Positions 55,579 through 63,661 of a DNA stretch of 64,000 bases are shown here, one piece after another; the stretch's first letter is position 1, and each line of letters begins with the position of its first letter. The notes under the pieces were generated by a model. That model was not told the origin of the DNA. It searched no databases and saw only the letters and a list, made by a program, of their open reading frames with translations. A program made the translations under genes and the position numbers. The stretch comes from Marinobacter segnicrescens. Lineage in GTDB: Bacteria > Pseudomonadota > Gammaproteobacteria > Pseudomonadales > Oleiphilaceae. The stretch lies in NCBI RefSeq assembly GCF_900111555.1, contig NZ_FOHZ01000003.1, forward strand, positions 167,777 through 231,776, written 5' to 3'.

Positions 55579-56351
55579 CCGACGCGCTGCAGGCCAATGA
55601 CCGGCCCGCCTTCCAGCTCAAGGGCACCACCGTCTCCCTGACCGCCCTCGAGTTGGCCTACTTTGACGAGGAATCCTTCGAAGCAGCCCTGCGGGAGAAA
55701 ATCCGCCAGGCCCCGGGCTTTTTCCGGAACATTCCCATCCTCATCAGCCTCGATCACTACCAAGGCCCGACCGCCGAGCTGGATTTCTTCAAGCTGTTGG
55801 GAATCTGTCGGCGCCACGACATCCATGTAGTGGGTGTACGGGGCGGCGATGAGGACCAGCGCCGGCTGGCGCGTCATGCTGCCATCGCGGTGCTACCAGG
55901 CAGCGGCCAGAATGACAGGCCCTCGTCGCCGGAAAAAGGCCCCGAAACCGGTCCGGCAGCAGAGAGTGGAACGGACGCACCCAACGCTGAAAGCACCCCC
56001 GCCAACCCGGCGCCGGCCCGCATCGTGTCGCAGCCGGTGCGTTCCGGCCAGCAGGTTTACGCCCCTGAAGGGGATTTAATTATCCTTGCGCCGGTTCAGG
56101 CTGGCGCCGAAGTACTGGCGGCAGGTAACATTCATGTATATGGCCCCTTGCGCGGCAGAGCGCTTGCCGGCGTCCATGGCCAGGAAGAGGCACGGGTGTT
56201 CTGCCAGTCCCTGGAGGCAGAGCTTGTGTCCATTGCCGGCCACTATAAAATCTCGGAAGATCTGCAGGAGCGCGGCTGGAAAGCCCCGGTGCAGATCCAG
56301 CTCAGGGACGACCTGCTGGTGGTCACACCACTTGACCGCTCCCCGGGCTGA
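55575..56351 (+). CDS. minC: Septum site-determining protein MinC
   Basis: MinC blocks FtsZ assembly away from midcell when recruited by MinD. I start at the ATG at 55575, which overlaps the hopJ stop by 4 bp; the longer frame lies within hopJ. The 258 residues have the N-terminal FtsZ-inhibiting domain (FQLKGTTVSLTALEL) and a Glu/Pro/Ala-rich linker at about 115-155. The C-terminal beta-helix (VRSGQQVYAPEGDLIIL, GNIHVYGPLRGRALAG) dimerises and binds MinD. minD follows 43 bp later. Confidence 0.96.
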   Translation: MTDALQANDRPAFQLKGTTVSLTALELAYFDEESFEAALREKIRQAPGFFRNIPILISLDHYQGPTAELDFFKLLGICRRHDIHVVGVRGGDEDQRRLARHAAIAVLPGSGQNDRPSSPEKGPETGPAAESGTDAPNAESTPANPAPARIVSQPVRSGQQVYAPEGDLIILAPVQAGAEVLAAGNIHVYGPLRGRALAGVHGQEEARVFCQSLEAELVSIAGHYKISEDLQERGWKAPVQIQLRDDLLVVTPLDRSPG

Positions 56352-56394
56352 CCCCCTGACAAAAAATCAATCATCAGCAGACAGGACCGCAACC

Positions 56395-57204
56395 TTGGCT
56401 AGAATCATCGTTGTCACATCAGGAAAAGGCGGGGTCGGCAAGACCACCACCAGTGCTTCCATCAGTACCGGTCTGGCCCGCCGCGGGCACAAGACCGTGG
56501 TGATCGATTTTGACGTGGGCCTGCGTAACCTGGACCTGATCATGAACTGTGAGCGTCGGGTGGTGTATGACTTCGTTAACGTCATCCAGGGCGACGCCAG
56601 CCTCAACCAGGCCCTTATCCGGGACAAGCGGGTTGATACGCTCTACATCCTGCCCGCCTCCCAGACCCGGGAGAAAGAAGCCCTGACCAAGGAAGGCGTG
56701 GAAAAAGTCATCAACGAGCTGTCAGAAACCTTCGACTATATCGTTTGCGACTCCCCCGCCGGCATCGAGCATGGCGCGCTGATGGCGCTGTACTACGCCG
56801 ACGAGGCAATCGTGGTCACCAACCCCGAGGTATCCTCGGTGCGGGACTCCGACCGCATTCTCGGTATCCTGCAAAGCAAGTCCCGCCGGGCTGAGATGGG
56901 GCAGGATCCCGTCAAGGAACACCTGCTGCTGACGCGGTACAACCCCGATCGCGTTGAGAAGGGCGAAATGCTCTCAGTGGCGGATGTGGAGGAGATCCTT
57001 GCCATTCCCCTGCTGGGTGTCATCCCCGAGTCCCAGGTGGTTCTCAACGCCTCCAACCAGGGCACGCCTGTCATTCTTGAAGATCAGAGTGATGCCGGCC
57101 AGGCCTATGACGACGCCGTTGCACGACTTCTGGGAGAGGAGCGGGAGCACCGCTTCATGAGTTCCCAGAAGAAAGGCTTTTTCGCACGGATGTTCAAGGG
57201 GTAA
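56395..57204 (+). CDS. minD: Septum site-determining protein MinD
   Basis: MinD is the membrane-associated ATPase that oscillates with MinE and carries MinC. The start is TTG at 56395, with AGGA about 12 bases upstream, giving the conserved [20 protein letters not shown]. The much longer frame upstream overlaps minC out of frame. The 269 residues show the deviant Walker [11 protein letters not shown] with signature Lys11, [21 protein letters not shown] and the C-terminal amphipathic membrane helix (KKGFFARMF). Confidence 0.98.
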   Translation: MARIIVVTSGKGGVGKTTTSASISTGLARRGHKTVVIDFDVGLRNLDLIMNCERRVVYDFVNVIQGDASLNQALIRDKRVDTLYILPASQTREKEALTKEGVEKVINELSETFDYIVCDSPAGIEHGALMALYYADEAIVVTNPEVSSVRDSDRILGILQSKSRRAEMGQDPVKEHLLLTRYNPDRVEKGEMLSVADVEEILAIPLLGVIPESQVVLNASNQGTPVILEDQSDAGQAYDDAVARLLGEEREHRFMSSQKKGFFARMFKG

Positions 57205-57209
57205 ACAGG

Positions 57210-57467
57210 ATGAGCTTCCTAGATTATTTCCGGTCCCGAAAAAACACGGGGTCGGCGAACGTTGCCAAAGAACGGCTTCAGATTATCGTGGCCCATGAAC
57301 GGGGCAAGCGCGACCAGCCCGATTACCTCCCGGAATTGCAGCGGGAACTGGTTGCGGTTATTCGCAAATACGTCCAGATTGACGATGACCAGGTTCAGGT
57401 GGAAGTGGACCGTAACGACGACTGCTCCGTACTGGAGCTGAACGTTACCCTGCCTGAACGCCGCTAA
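57210..57467 (+). CDS. minE: Cell division topological specificity factor MinE
   Basis: MinE stimulates MinD ATPase and confines MinCD to the poles. The 85 residues have the N-terminal membrane-targeting segment ([12 protein letters not shown]), the anti-MinCD helix ([16 protein letters not shown]) and the topological domain ([15 protein letters not shown]). It lies 5 bp after minD. Confidence 0.98.
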   Translation: MSFLDYFRSRKNTGSANVAKERLQIIVAHERGKRDQPDYLPELQRELVAVIRKYVQIDDDQVQVEVDRNDDCSVLELNVTLPERR

Positions 57468-57523
57468 GCCTGGCGGGTTCGTCTCGCCTGAGCGGGCCCG
57501 CCAATCGCAAGGAAGGGAGATCC

Positions 57524-58018
57524 ATGACCGTTCTCGCCCGCGACATCATGACGCCCAGCGTCAAGGCTGTTCCCGCATCCTGGACCATGGATCGACTCGC
57601 CCGCTTTCTTACCGAAAACGAAATCACCGGCAGCCCGGTGGTGGACGATCATGGCGATATTGTCGGCATTGCCACCCTCAAGGACATTGCCGAGTTCCGC
57701 TGGTCCTCCGACCGCAAACCCAGGGCCTGGGCCAGGCTGACGCCGGAAGAGCAGAAAGAAGTGCGCCGTCTGCGCATGGCCATCCTGGAAGAAATGACCC
57801 GTTTACCTGTCGAAGTTCGCGATATTATGACCCCACAGGTGTTTTCAGTTGACGAGTCGACTCCGGTGAGAGACATTGCGGATATCATGATGGGAGAACA
57901 CCTGCATCGCATCTTCGTGACACGGGACAAGAAGATCACCGGCATCATCACCACCTATGACATGCTGAAACTGATATCCGACCAATCCCTGACTCGGCGC
58001 TGTGCCGACAGCGAGTGA
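57524..58018 (+). CDS. CBS-domain pair protein
   Basis: The 164 residues are two CBS domains: DIMTPSVKAVPASWTMD to GIATLKDIAEF, and DIMTPQVFSVDESTPVRD to GIITTYDMLKLIS. They are joined by a helical linker rich in Glu and Arg. Such stand-alone pairs usually bind adenine nucleotides and act as energy or SAM sensors, but nothing shows the ligand or target here. It follows minE by 56 bp and precedes the PIN-PhoH gene by 64 bp, so all may be one transcript. Confidence 0.88.
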   Translation: MTVLARDIMTPSVKAVPASWTMDRLARFLTENEITGSPVVDDHGDIVGIATLKDIAEFRWSSDRKPRAWARLTPEEQKEVRRLRMAILEEMTRLPVEVRDIMTPQVFSVDESTPVRDIADIMMGEHLHRIFVTRDKKITGIITTYDMLKLISDQSLTRRCADSE

Positions 58019-58082
58019 ACTGCGCATTCACTCCCGGGGACCTGGAGACCGCAAGACGCCTGCCAGAGAGGTATCGCGCCCT

Positions 58083-59468
58083 ATGCCCAGAGCACCGCAA
58101 GCTCGCCGAAAAATGTACGTTCTCGACACCAACGTCCTGATCCACGACCCCAACGCCCTCCTCAATTTCGAAGAACATGATGTCATCCTGCCGATGACCG
58201 TCCTGGAAGAACTCGATAGCCTCAAATCCGGCAAACAGGCGGTTGCTGCTGACTGTCGCCAGGCGATCCGTAACATCGACAAGCTGTTGGGAGACGCAAG
58301 CCCCAAGGACATCGAAAAAGGCGTTCCCATCGTGCGGGCCAAGAAGGCGAAGCCCCTGGGCACCCTTTCCATACTGATGAGCACCGGCAACGCCGGCAGC
58401 CATTCCCTGCCCGAGCACCTGAACGACAACAAAATCATCAACACCCTGGCGGAACTGCAGTCCCGCTACAAGGCCCGTGACATCATCCTGGTGAGCAAGG
58501 ATATCAACATGCGGCTGAAAGCCCGCGGGTTTGGTGTCGAAGCCCAGGATTATCACAATGACCAGTTGCTGGATGACATCGACCTGCTGCCCAAGGGCTA
58601 CCACGAGTTCCCCAACTCCTTCTGGGACAAGATCGAGAAGGTGGAGACGGTGCAGCGGGAAGCGGTAACCGAGCACATTCTGCGACGGGAGGGCGAGCTT
58701 TCGAAACTCAACATCAACGAGTTTGTGATCGACCAGCTGGGCTTTATCGGCAAGGTGGTGGCTGTCGACGAGGACACCCTGGTGCTCCAGGACCTGCACC
58801 GTCAGGACCTGCTGGACGAGGAGGTCTGGGGATTGGTACCGCGGGATATCTACCAGGCTATGGCCCTGAACCTGCTGCTGGACCCGGAGGTGCACCTGGT
58901 GAACCTGACCGGCTCGGCCGGCTCGGGCAAGACCATCCTGGCCCTGGCCGCCTGCATCGAGATGACCGTGGCCAGCAAGATGTACAAGCGCATTATTGCC
59001 ACCCGGTCCACCCAGGGACTGGACGAGGATATCGGCTTTTTGCCGGGTACCGAGGCTGAAAAGATGGAACCCTGGCTGGGCGCCATCGTGGATAACCTGG
59101 AGGCCCTCCATGAGGATGACGAGAACATGACCGCCAGCGTGGACTACATCCTCAGCAAGGTGCCCCTGCACTTCAAGTCGATGAACTATATCCGGGGTCG
59201 CAGCTTTCAGCACTCGCTGATCATCATCGACGAGTCCCAGAACCTGACTCCCCACCAGATCAAGACCATCATCACCCGGGCCGGCAATGGCTCCAAGGTG
59301 ATCTGCCTGGGCAACCTGGCCCAGATCGACACACCCTACCTGAGCGCCCTGAGTTCAGGCCTGACCTACATGACCGAGCGCTTCAAGGGTTTCCGCCATG
59401 GCGGCCATATCCACCTGCAGGGTGTGCCCCGGTCAGTACTGGCCGAATACGCGGAAGCCAATTTGTAG
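58083..59468 (+). CDS. PIN-PhoH fusion ATPase (PhoH2/YlaK type)
   Basis: The start is the ATG at 58083 after AGAGAGG, giving 461 residues; a second ATG ten codons later is possible. The N-terminal PIN nuclease domain has acidic residues in VLDTNVLIHDPNALL and LEELDSLKSGKQA. A linker leads to the PhoH ATPase domain with Walker A TGSAGSGKTILALA, FLPGTEAEKMEPW and Walker B LIIIDESQN. Mycobacterial PhoH2 is an RNA helicase/RNase, so RNA unwinding and cleavage is the likely activity. No antitoxin-like gene precedes it. Confidence 0.9.
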   Translation: MPRAPQARRKMYVLDTNVLIHDPNALLNFEEHDVILPMTVLEELDSLKSGKQAVAADCRQAIRNIDKLLGDASPKDIEKGVPIVRAKKAKPLGTLSILMSTGNAGSHSLPEHLNDNKIINTLAELQSRYKARDIILVSKDINMRLKARGFGVEAQDYHNDQLLDDIDLLPKGYHEFPNSFWDKIEKVETVQREAVTEHILRREGELSKLNINEFVIDQLGFIGKVVAVDEDTLVLQDLHRQDLLDEEVWGLVPRDIYQAMALNLLLDPEVHLVNLTGSAGSGKTILALAACIEMTVASKMYKRIIATRSTQGLDEDIGFLPGTEAEKMEPWLGAIVDNLEALHEDDENMTASVDYILSKVPLHFKSMNYIRGRSFQHSLIIIDESQNLTPHQIKTIITRAGNGSKVICLGNLAQIDTPYLSALSSGLTYMTERFKGFRHGGHIHLQGVPRSVLAEYAEANL

Positions 59469-59497
59469 AAGGCATCAAAGACCGTATACAGCCACGC

Positions 59498-59526
59498 GCT
59501 TCAGCGGATTACGAATCCGCTGAAGC
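59498..59526. terminator. Perfect 13-bp inverted repeat at a convergent junction
   Basis: GCTTCAGCGGATT and AATCCGCTGAAGC flank a 3-base loop between the PIN-PhoH stop and the 3' end of acyP, overlapping the last codons of acyP. It can fold from either strand. No T-run is present. Confidence 0.55.
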
Positions 59527-59776
59527 CGCCACTGGCCGGGCGCGTCTCTGCCCGGACAGCGCTGACCTTCGCCGCGGGCGGCCCTTGCCAGCACCACTCT
59601 TCCAGCTCATCCAGTGCCTTCAGGGGACCTTCCGCAACGATTTCCACCCGGCCATCGGTCAGGTTTCGCACATAGCCTTCGAGGCCAAGCTCACTCGCAT
59701 GCCGTTCGGTGTACGCACGGTAAGACACACCCTGAACATGGCCTTCCACCATCAGGTGTCGCTGCTGGGTATCCAT
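59501..59776 (-). CDS. Acylphosphatase
   Basis: This small enzyme hydrolyses carboxyl-phosphate bonds such as in acetyl phosphate or 1,3-bisphosphoglycerate. The 91 residues carry the signature VEGHVQGVSYR with catalytic Arg20, and GYVRNLTDGRVEI with catalytic Asn38. Length is normal. It overlaps the stop of the Crp-family gene by one base (TGATG) and is probably co-transcribed with it. Confidence 0.95.
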   Translation of the reverse strand: MDTQQRHLMVEGHVQGVSYRAYTERHASELGLEGYVRNLTDGRVEIVAEGPLKALDELEEWCWQGPPAAKVSAVRAETRPASGGFSGFVIR

Positions 59777-60405
59777 CAGTCGATCTCCTGTGATTCCAGT
59801 AACTCCACTCGCCCCCGGGCCAACCGGACCCGGCCGTGACGCTCAAAATCTTTCAGCAGACGGCTGACGACCTCGCGGGCGGTACCCAGCTCCACTGCCA
59901 GCTCCTGGTGAGTGATGAGCGCGGGCCGGCCATTAGCATGGGCTCTCAGCCACTCAAGCAGGCGCTGATCCAGCCTGCCAAAAGCGATCTCCTCCACCAG
60001 CAGCATCAGGTCATCCAGGCGCCTTCCGTACGACGCCATCACCTGCTGGCGGAATTCAGCGGACTGAGCCATCAGCCGGTCAAAGGCCTGGCGGGGCATC
60101 AGCAGGGCTTCCGTGGGTTCTTCCACATGCGCCTCTGCCCGGTAGCCACGGCCAGCCATCAGACAGCCAATGGACAGGGTGCACAGGTCGTCCGGCCCCA
60201 TACGATAAAGCACGATACCGTGACCGGATGCCCCCAGCATCTGCACCCGGACGGAACCGCTGATCACCAGCGGGAGGCCCCGGCAACTATCGCCGGCACG
60301 GAAGACCACGTCGCCAGCGGACAGGTGAACCGGTTGCGCATAACGCTCCGCTTCCATCCGCAGGGGCGGACTGAGGCATTCGAGCAAAGCATGTTGGGCG
60401 GCCAC
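59776..60405 (-). CDS. Crp/Fnr-family transcriptional regulator
   Basis: I favour the GTG at 60405, which has AGGGAGAG 5 bases upstream, over the GTG at 60456, which has none. This gives 209 residues. They comprise a cyclic-nucleotide-binding-like beta barrel (LSAGDVVFRAGDSCRGLPLVISGSV) and a dimer helix. A winged-helix domain follows, with ITHQELAVELGTAREVVSRLL as the recognition region. There is no N-terminal cysteine cluster as in Fnr, and the cAMP-contact residues of Crp are not evident, so the effector is unknown. Downstream acyP is coupled. Confidence 0.85.
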   Translation of the reverse strand: MAAQHALLECLSPPLRMEAERYAQPVHLSAGDVVFRAGDSCRGLPLVISGSVRVQMLGASGHGIVLYRMGPDDLCTLSIGCLMAGRGYRAEAHVEEPTEALLMPRQAFDRLMAQSAEFRQQVMASYGRRLDDLMLLVEEIAFGRLDQRLLEWLRAHANGRPALITHQELAVELGTAREVVSRLLKDFERHGRVRLARGRVELLESQEID

Positions 60406-60436
60406 TGGCTCTCCCTGTTCAGTTAGTGGTTTGAAT

Positions 60437-60449
60437 GTGACTTTATCAC
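60437..60449. promoter_or_regulatory. Possible Crp/Fnr-type operator
   Basis: GTGA-CTTTA-TCAC is an inverted repeat between the Crp-family gene (32 bases from its favoured start) and the divergent DUF2892 gene. The half sites are Crp-like but the spacer is one base shorter than in the classical site. Confidence 0.35.
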
Positions 60450-60510
60450 TGAGCACGGCACGCCGTCAGCGTACATTGGCAATGACATAAACCACACGAG
60501 GAGTGGCAAC

Positions 60511-60705
60511 ATGACCAAGAACATGGGCAGTGCGGATCGGGTGATCCGTGTCATTATCGGGCTGGTTCTACTGAGCCTGGTTTTTGTCGGACCTCAGACT
60601 CCTTGGGGCTGGATCGGTATCATTCCGCTGGTAACCGCCGCCATCGGCGTTTGCCCGCTATACTCGATCATAGGCATCAAGACCTGCCCCACAAAGCGTT
60701 CGTAG
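60511..60705 (+). CDS. DUF2892-family small inner membrane protein
   Basis: The 64 residues have an N-terminal MGSADRVIRVIIGLVLLSL and a second hydrophobic helix ending IGVCPLYSIIGIKTCP, the typical two-helix DUF2892 protein. Similar domains are fused to rhodanese in YgaP, and stand-alone members may relate to sulfur chemistry; the conserved C-terminal cysteines are present. GAGGAG precedes the ATG. It diverges from the Crp-family regulator and may be its target. Confidence 0.88.
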   Translation: MTKNMGSADRVIRVIIGLVLLSLVFVGPQTPWGWIGIIPLVTAAIGVCPLYSIIGIKTCPTKRS

Positions 60706-60732
60706 GGCGGGCTTACACCAGATCGGACTTTC

Positions 60733-60756
60733 CCCGGCCGGGGCCGCCCGGCCGGG
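60733..60756. terminator. GC-rich hairpin between convergent genes
   Basis: Two copies of the self-complementary CCCGGCCGGG separated by GCCG form a strong hairpin between the DUF2892 gene and the peptidase gene. No T-run follows. Confidence 0.5.
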
Positions 60757-60768
60757 CTTCCTGTGGTA

Positions 60769-61776
60769 TTACTCCCTGCCACACCCCGCCGCTTCCAATA
60801 AACTGGTAATGGCGCAGGCCGCCTTCGCATCACGATCGCCACTTCCCTGCTCAGGCGACCGGAAACGCTCATCCTCAGGTGCCAGCTTGCCCGCACAGGC
60901 AAAGGCCTGGCGAGCCGCCAGGGGACACTGGTTACGCGCCAGGGCAACACCGAAATTGTGCCAGCCCGGCGCAGATCCCGGATGGAAGGTCAATAACCGG
61001 CGGAAAGCCTCACCGGCTTCGCCCCATTGCTCCGCTGAAAGCAGGAAATTGGCATGGGCAAATCCGGCAGCGAGGCTGTCAGGCCATGCGTCAACCGCAG
61101 CGCGATAGGAGGTTGCCGCGCTTTTAATCTGGCCAACCTCTTCCAGGTCATGGGCGGCCCGCACATAGGTTACCGGTTTTGCCGTCGCGGGAAGTTCACC
61201 CGGTGGCAGGATGACCCGCGCCCACCGGTCTGCCCGCCCCCAGGTGTTGTCAAACCCCCGGAACGGCTCCCGGACTTGTTCGTCGGTACCGGAATGAAGG
61301 ATAAACTCCTGCGCCGGAAGGTCATAGCCAATCACCACGGCAAAGTGCCACTGCGGCCACCAGTCCAGCCGCAGGTTCTGGAAAACCAGCACGGGATTAC
61401 CCGCATCGACTTCCCGGATTATCGCATCCAGTTCCTTTTCCAGGGGGTACACCAGCATGCCCTCGGCCCGGGCAGCAGCAACCATCTCCACCTGCAGGCT
61501 CCCCTTGCGGCCTGGCAGGTACACCCGGTCGACCATTTCGGCTAACGAGACCTCCGCACCCCGATGGTTGAGCCCCATGGCGAGCGCGGCCGGTCCGCAC
61601 TGGTAGTCTTCCTGTGGATAGAACGGCACGGAATCGATCACGGTGCGGTCAGATACACCACTCTGCTTATAGGTTTCCGGCCCCGGGTAGTGGCCCGGCC
61701 CGGCACAGCCAGCGAGCAGGATGACGAGAAGCGAAAGGAGGCCGGCCCGCACCGGGCCGGCTGATGCAACAGGCAT
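60769..61776 (-). CDS. PA2778-like C39-type cysteine peptidase lipoprotein with TPR region
   Basis: I start at the ATG at 61776, giving 335 residues; the longer frame crosses the upstream gene. A lipoprotein signal ends in LLAGC (Cys24). A papain-like C39 domain follows, with probable catalytic Cys60 in QCGPAALAMGL and a histidine in WPQWHFAVVIGYD. The C-terminal half has TPR-like helices (ATSYRAAVDAWPDSLAAGFA, WHNFGVALARNQCPLAARQA). C39 peptidases commonly cut after double-glycine leaders. It starts 4 bp after the PA2779-like gene, suggesting enzyme and substrate or partner. Confidence 0.87.
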   Translation of the reverse strand: MPVASAGPVRAGLLSLLVILLAGCAGPGHYPGPETYKQSGVSDRTVIDSVPFYPQEDYQCGPAALAMGLNHRGAEVSLAEMVDRVYLPGRKGSLQVEMVAAARAEGMLVYPLEKELDAIIREVDAGNPVLVFQNLRLDWWPQWHFAVVIGYDLPAQEFILHSGTDEQVREPFRGFDNTWGRADRWARVILPPGELPATAKPVTYVRAAHDLEEVGQIKSAATSYRAAVDAWPDSLAAGFAHANFLLSAEQWGEAGEAFRRLLTFHPGSAPGWHNFGVALARNQCPLAARQAFACAGKLAPEDERFRSPEQGSGDRDAKAACAITSLLEAAGCGRE

Positions 61777-61780
61777 GGTG

Positions 61781-62206
61781 TCAGTTGACGCAGTTGACGA
61801 AGCTGTAGATATCTGTCGCACAGAGCATATCAGTGATGATGAACACCAGCAGGAACAGCACGATGATGCCAACCACACTGCCAACACCGGCACCTGCAGG
61901 CGATTCATCCAGCGCCTGGTTGAACTCGGACAACTCCTCGGCGGTCAGGCTATCGATGCGCTCCTCGACCTGCCCGGGGTCGACGCCAAGTGATGCGAGC
62001 TTCTCCTGCACCTCGCCGGTCGCCAGCATGGCCTTGAGTTCAGCACGGTCCACACGGATTTGCTCCGACTGAAGCACCTCCGCAGTGGAAACCGGTTCCG
62101 TAGGCACGGTTCCGCCCTGGGCGAACGCCATACCGGTGGTGGTCAGACTCATCAATACGATCATGAATAACGCCACAGGGCGCCGGAGGGTTTTCCTAAC
62201 GTCCAT
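61781..62206 (-). CDS. PA2779-like small secreted/membrane protein
   Basis: The start is the ATG at 62206 after AAGGAAAC, giving 141 residues. A signal peptide runs to about residue 29 (TTTGMAFAQ). The middle is acidic and helical (VDRAELKAMLATGEVQEKLASLGVDPGQ). The C-terminus has a Gly/Ala segment (AGAGVGSVVG), a hydrophobic helix and a short tail with two cysteines (MLCATDIYSFVNCVN). Pseudomonas homologues are uncharacterised and sit beside the same peptidase. The Gly-rich start of the hydrophobic segment resembles bacteriocin precursors processed by C39 peptidases, but this is only a resemblance. Confidence 0.82.
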   Translation of the reverse strand: MDVRKTLRRPVALFMIVLMSLTTTGMAFAQGGTVPTEPVSTAEVLQSEQIRVDRAELKAMLATGEVQEKLASLGVDPGQVEERIDSLTAEELSEFNQALDESPAGAGVGSVVGIIVLFLLVFIITDMLCATDIYSFVNCVN

Positions 62207-62302
62207 AACGGTTTCCTTTTTTGAAGGTTCTGATTTATCGGCAGATTTGTCCCACCGGACATCGGCCATACGCATGCTAATACTGGACCAGCGATGCCGG
62301 AA

Positions 62303-62311
62303 TGTATAGCA
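62303..62311 (-). promoter_or_regulatory. Possible extended -10 promoter for the PA2779/PA2778-like pair
   Basis: TGCTATACA on the minus strand, about 97 bases before the ATG, has the TGn extension but only a partial hexamer match and no clear -35. Confidence 0.3.
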
Positions 62312-62416
62312 AGGTGACACAATCGCAATCTTCCAGGCTGACGCAACAGATGTTGACCTGGAAAGGCCATTCGCCTACTTTTCGATAGTCTACTAACAAC
62401 AACTTCGGTAACCCTC

Positions 62417-63628
62417 ATGAACACCCCCGATCGCCCCCCGATGCCCCTGATGATCGTCACCGGCATGATGTGCACTATCACCCTGGTCGTCTTTGCACGC
62501 CTGGCCTATGGCCTGGTGGTTCCGGGCATGCGGGAGGGCATGGGAATCAGCTACGCCCAGGCCGCCAACCTGGGCACAGTCACCGCACTGGGGTATCTGG
62601 CCCTGCTGATGGTGGCCGGGGTGTTCGCATCGCGATACGGTGGCAAGCAGGCCATCCTGATCGGTCTGGGTTTCGCGGCTATTGGCTTTACCGGTATGGC
62701 GTTGTCCCAGGGCTACGTGTTCAGCATGGCCATGATGGCCTTCCTTGGCTTCGGGACGGCCTTCGGTTATACACCGCTGATTTCCCTGCTGGGCAGCTGG
62801 TATCCGGAAAAGCGTGGTGCGGTAATCGGCTTCGCCAACGGCGGTGTGGGGCTGGGACTGTTTATTGCGGGTGTGCTGGTGCCCTGGCTGACCACTGCCT
62901 GGCCGGAAAGCGGCTGGCGACTGGTATGGGGCGTTTTCGCGAGTGCGGCAGTGGTGGTCTCGGTGGTGGTTGCCCTGTTCCTGAAGAACCCGCCTGGTGC
63001 AGGCGGCAGTGGCGGCCCACAGGATCCGGTACCCGCTGCTCGCTCAGGGGTCTACCGGAACCCCCATGTCATCAACGTCGGCCTGATCTACGGCATCGTC
63101 GGCCTGACCTACATCGTACAGACCATCTTCATGTTCAGTTTTGCCCTTGAGTCGGGCGTTCCCGCCCTGACAGCCGGGCGGCTGGCTTCGGTGATGGGCT
63201 TGCTGGGCCTGGTAGCCGGGCCTTTCTGGGGCTGGATCTCGGACCGCATCGGACGCTCCAACTCCCTGGTGCTGTGTATGGCCTTCAGTGCCAGTGCCAT
63301 GGCCCTGCCGGTGCTGTCACCCACCCTGCCGGCCTTTGCTGCGCATTTCCTGATCCTGGGCCTGTGCGTTTCAGGGCTGTTTACGTCAGTCCTGGCCGCT
63401 TCCACGGAAACCGTCCACCCCCGGCTGGCGCCGGTGGCGGTCAGTTTCGTTACCCTGTTCTTTGCGGTCGGTCAGCTGATCGGTCCTGCCGTTGCCGGGG
63501 TGATTATCGAGTCCGCCGGCTTTGCCCGGGTATTTACCATCACATCATCCCTGATGGCGTTTGGCATCCTGCTTTGCTGGTACAGCCGGCACAGCCAGCA
63601 GCGCATGACAGCACCAGTCCGGATCTGA
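62417..63628 (+). CDS. MFS transporter, YbfB/YjiJ-like
   Basis: The 403 residues have about twelve membrane helices and the MFS loop motif in GVFASRYGGKQAIL (after helix 2) and GWISDRIGRSNSLVL (after helix 8). SWYPEKRGAVIGFANGG is typical of this subfamily. The substrate is unknown; relatives are often annotated as organic-acid or drug transporters without proof. The ATG at 62417 has only a weak ribosome site. It diverges from the PA2779-like gene. Confidence 0.88.
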   Translation: MNTPDRPPMPLMIVTGMMCTITLVVFARLAYGLVVPGMREGMGISYAQAANLGTVTALGYLALLMVAGVFASRYGGKQAILIGLGFAAIGFTGMALSQGYVFSMAMMAFLGFGTAFGYTPLISLLGSWYPEKRGAVIGFANGGVGLGLFIAGVLVPWLTTAWPESGWRLVWGVFASAAVVVSVVVALFLKNPPGAGGSGGPQDPVPAARSGVYRNPHVINVGLIYGIVGLTYIVQTIFMFSFALESGVPALTAGRLASVMGLLGLVAGPFWGWISDRIGRSNSLVLCMAFSASAMALPVLSPTLPAFAAHFLILGLCVSGLFTSVLAASTETVHPRLAPVAVSFVTLFFAVGQLIGPAVAGVIIESAGFARVFTITSSLMAFGILLCWYSRHSQQRMTAPVRI

Positions 63629-63654
63629 AGGCGCAGGCAGCAGTCCCTGCGCCT
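63629..63654. terminator. Hairpin after the MFS gene
   Basis: AGGCGCAGG and CCTGCGCCT form a 9-bp stem with an 8-base loop directly after the MFS stop codon, between two convergent genes. No long T-run follows. Confidence 0.5.
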
Positions 63655-63661
63655 GCGTTGA

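Noticed and set aside
57948..59255. 435-codon open frame opposite the PIN-PhoH gene
   Set aside because: Shadow frame; composition is atypical of proteins and the sense gene carries all expected motifs.
58083..59468. PIN-PhoH as a toxin-antitoxin module
   Set aside because: No small antitoxin gene overlaps its start; the upstream neighbour is a CBS-domain protein 64 bp away.
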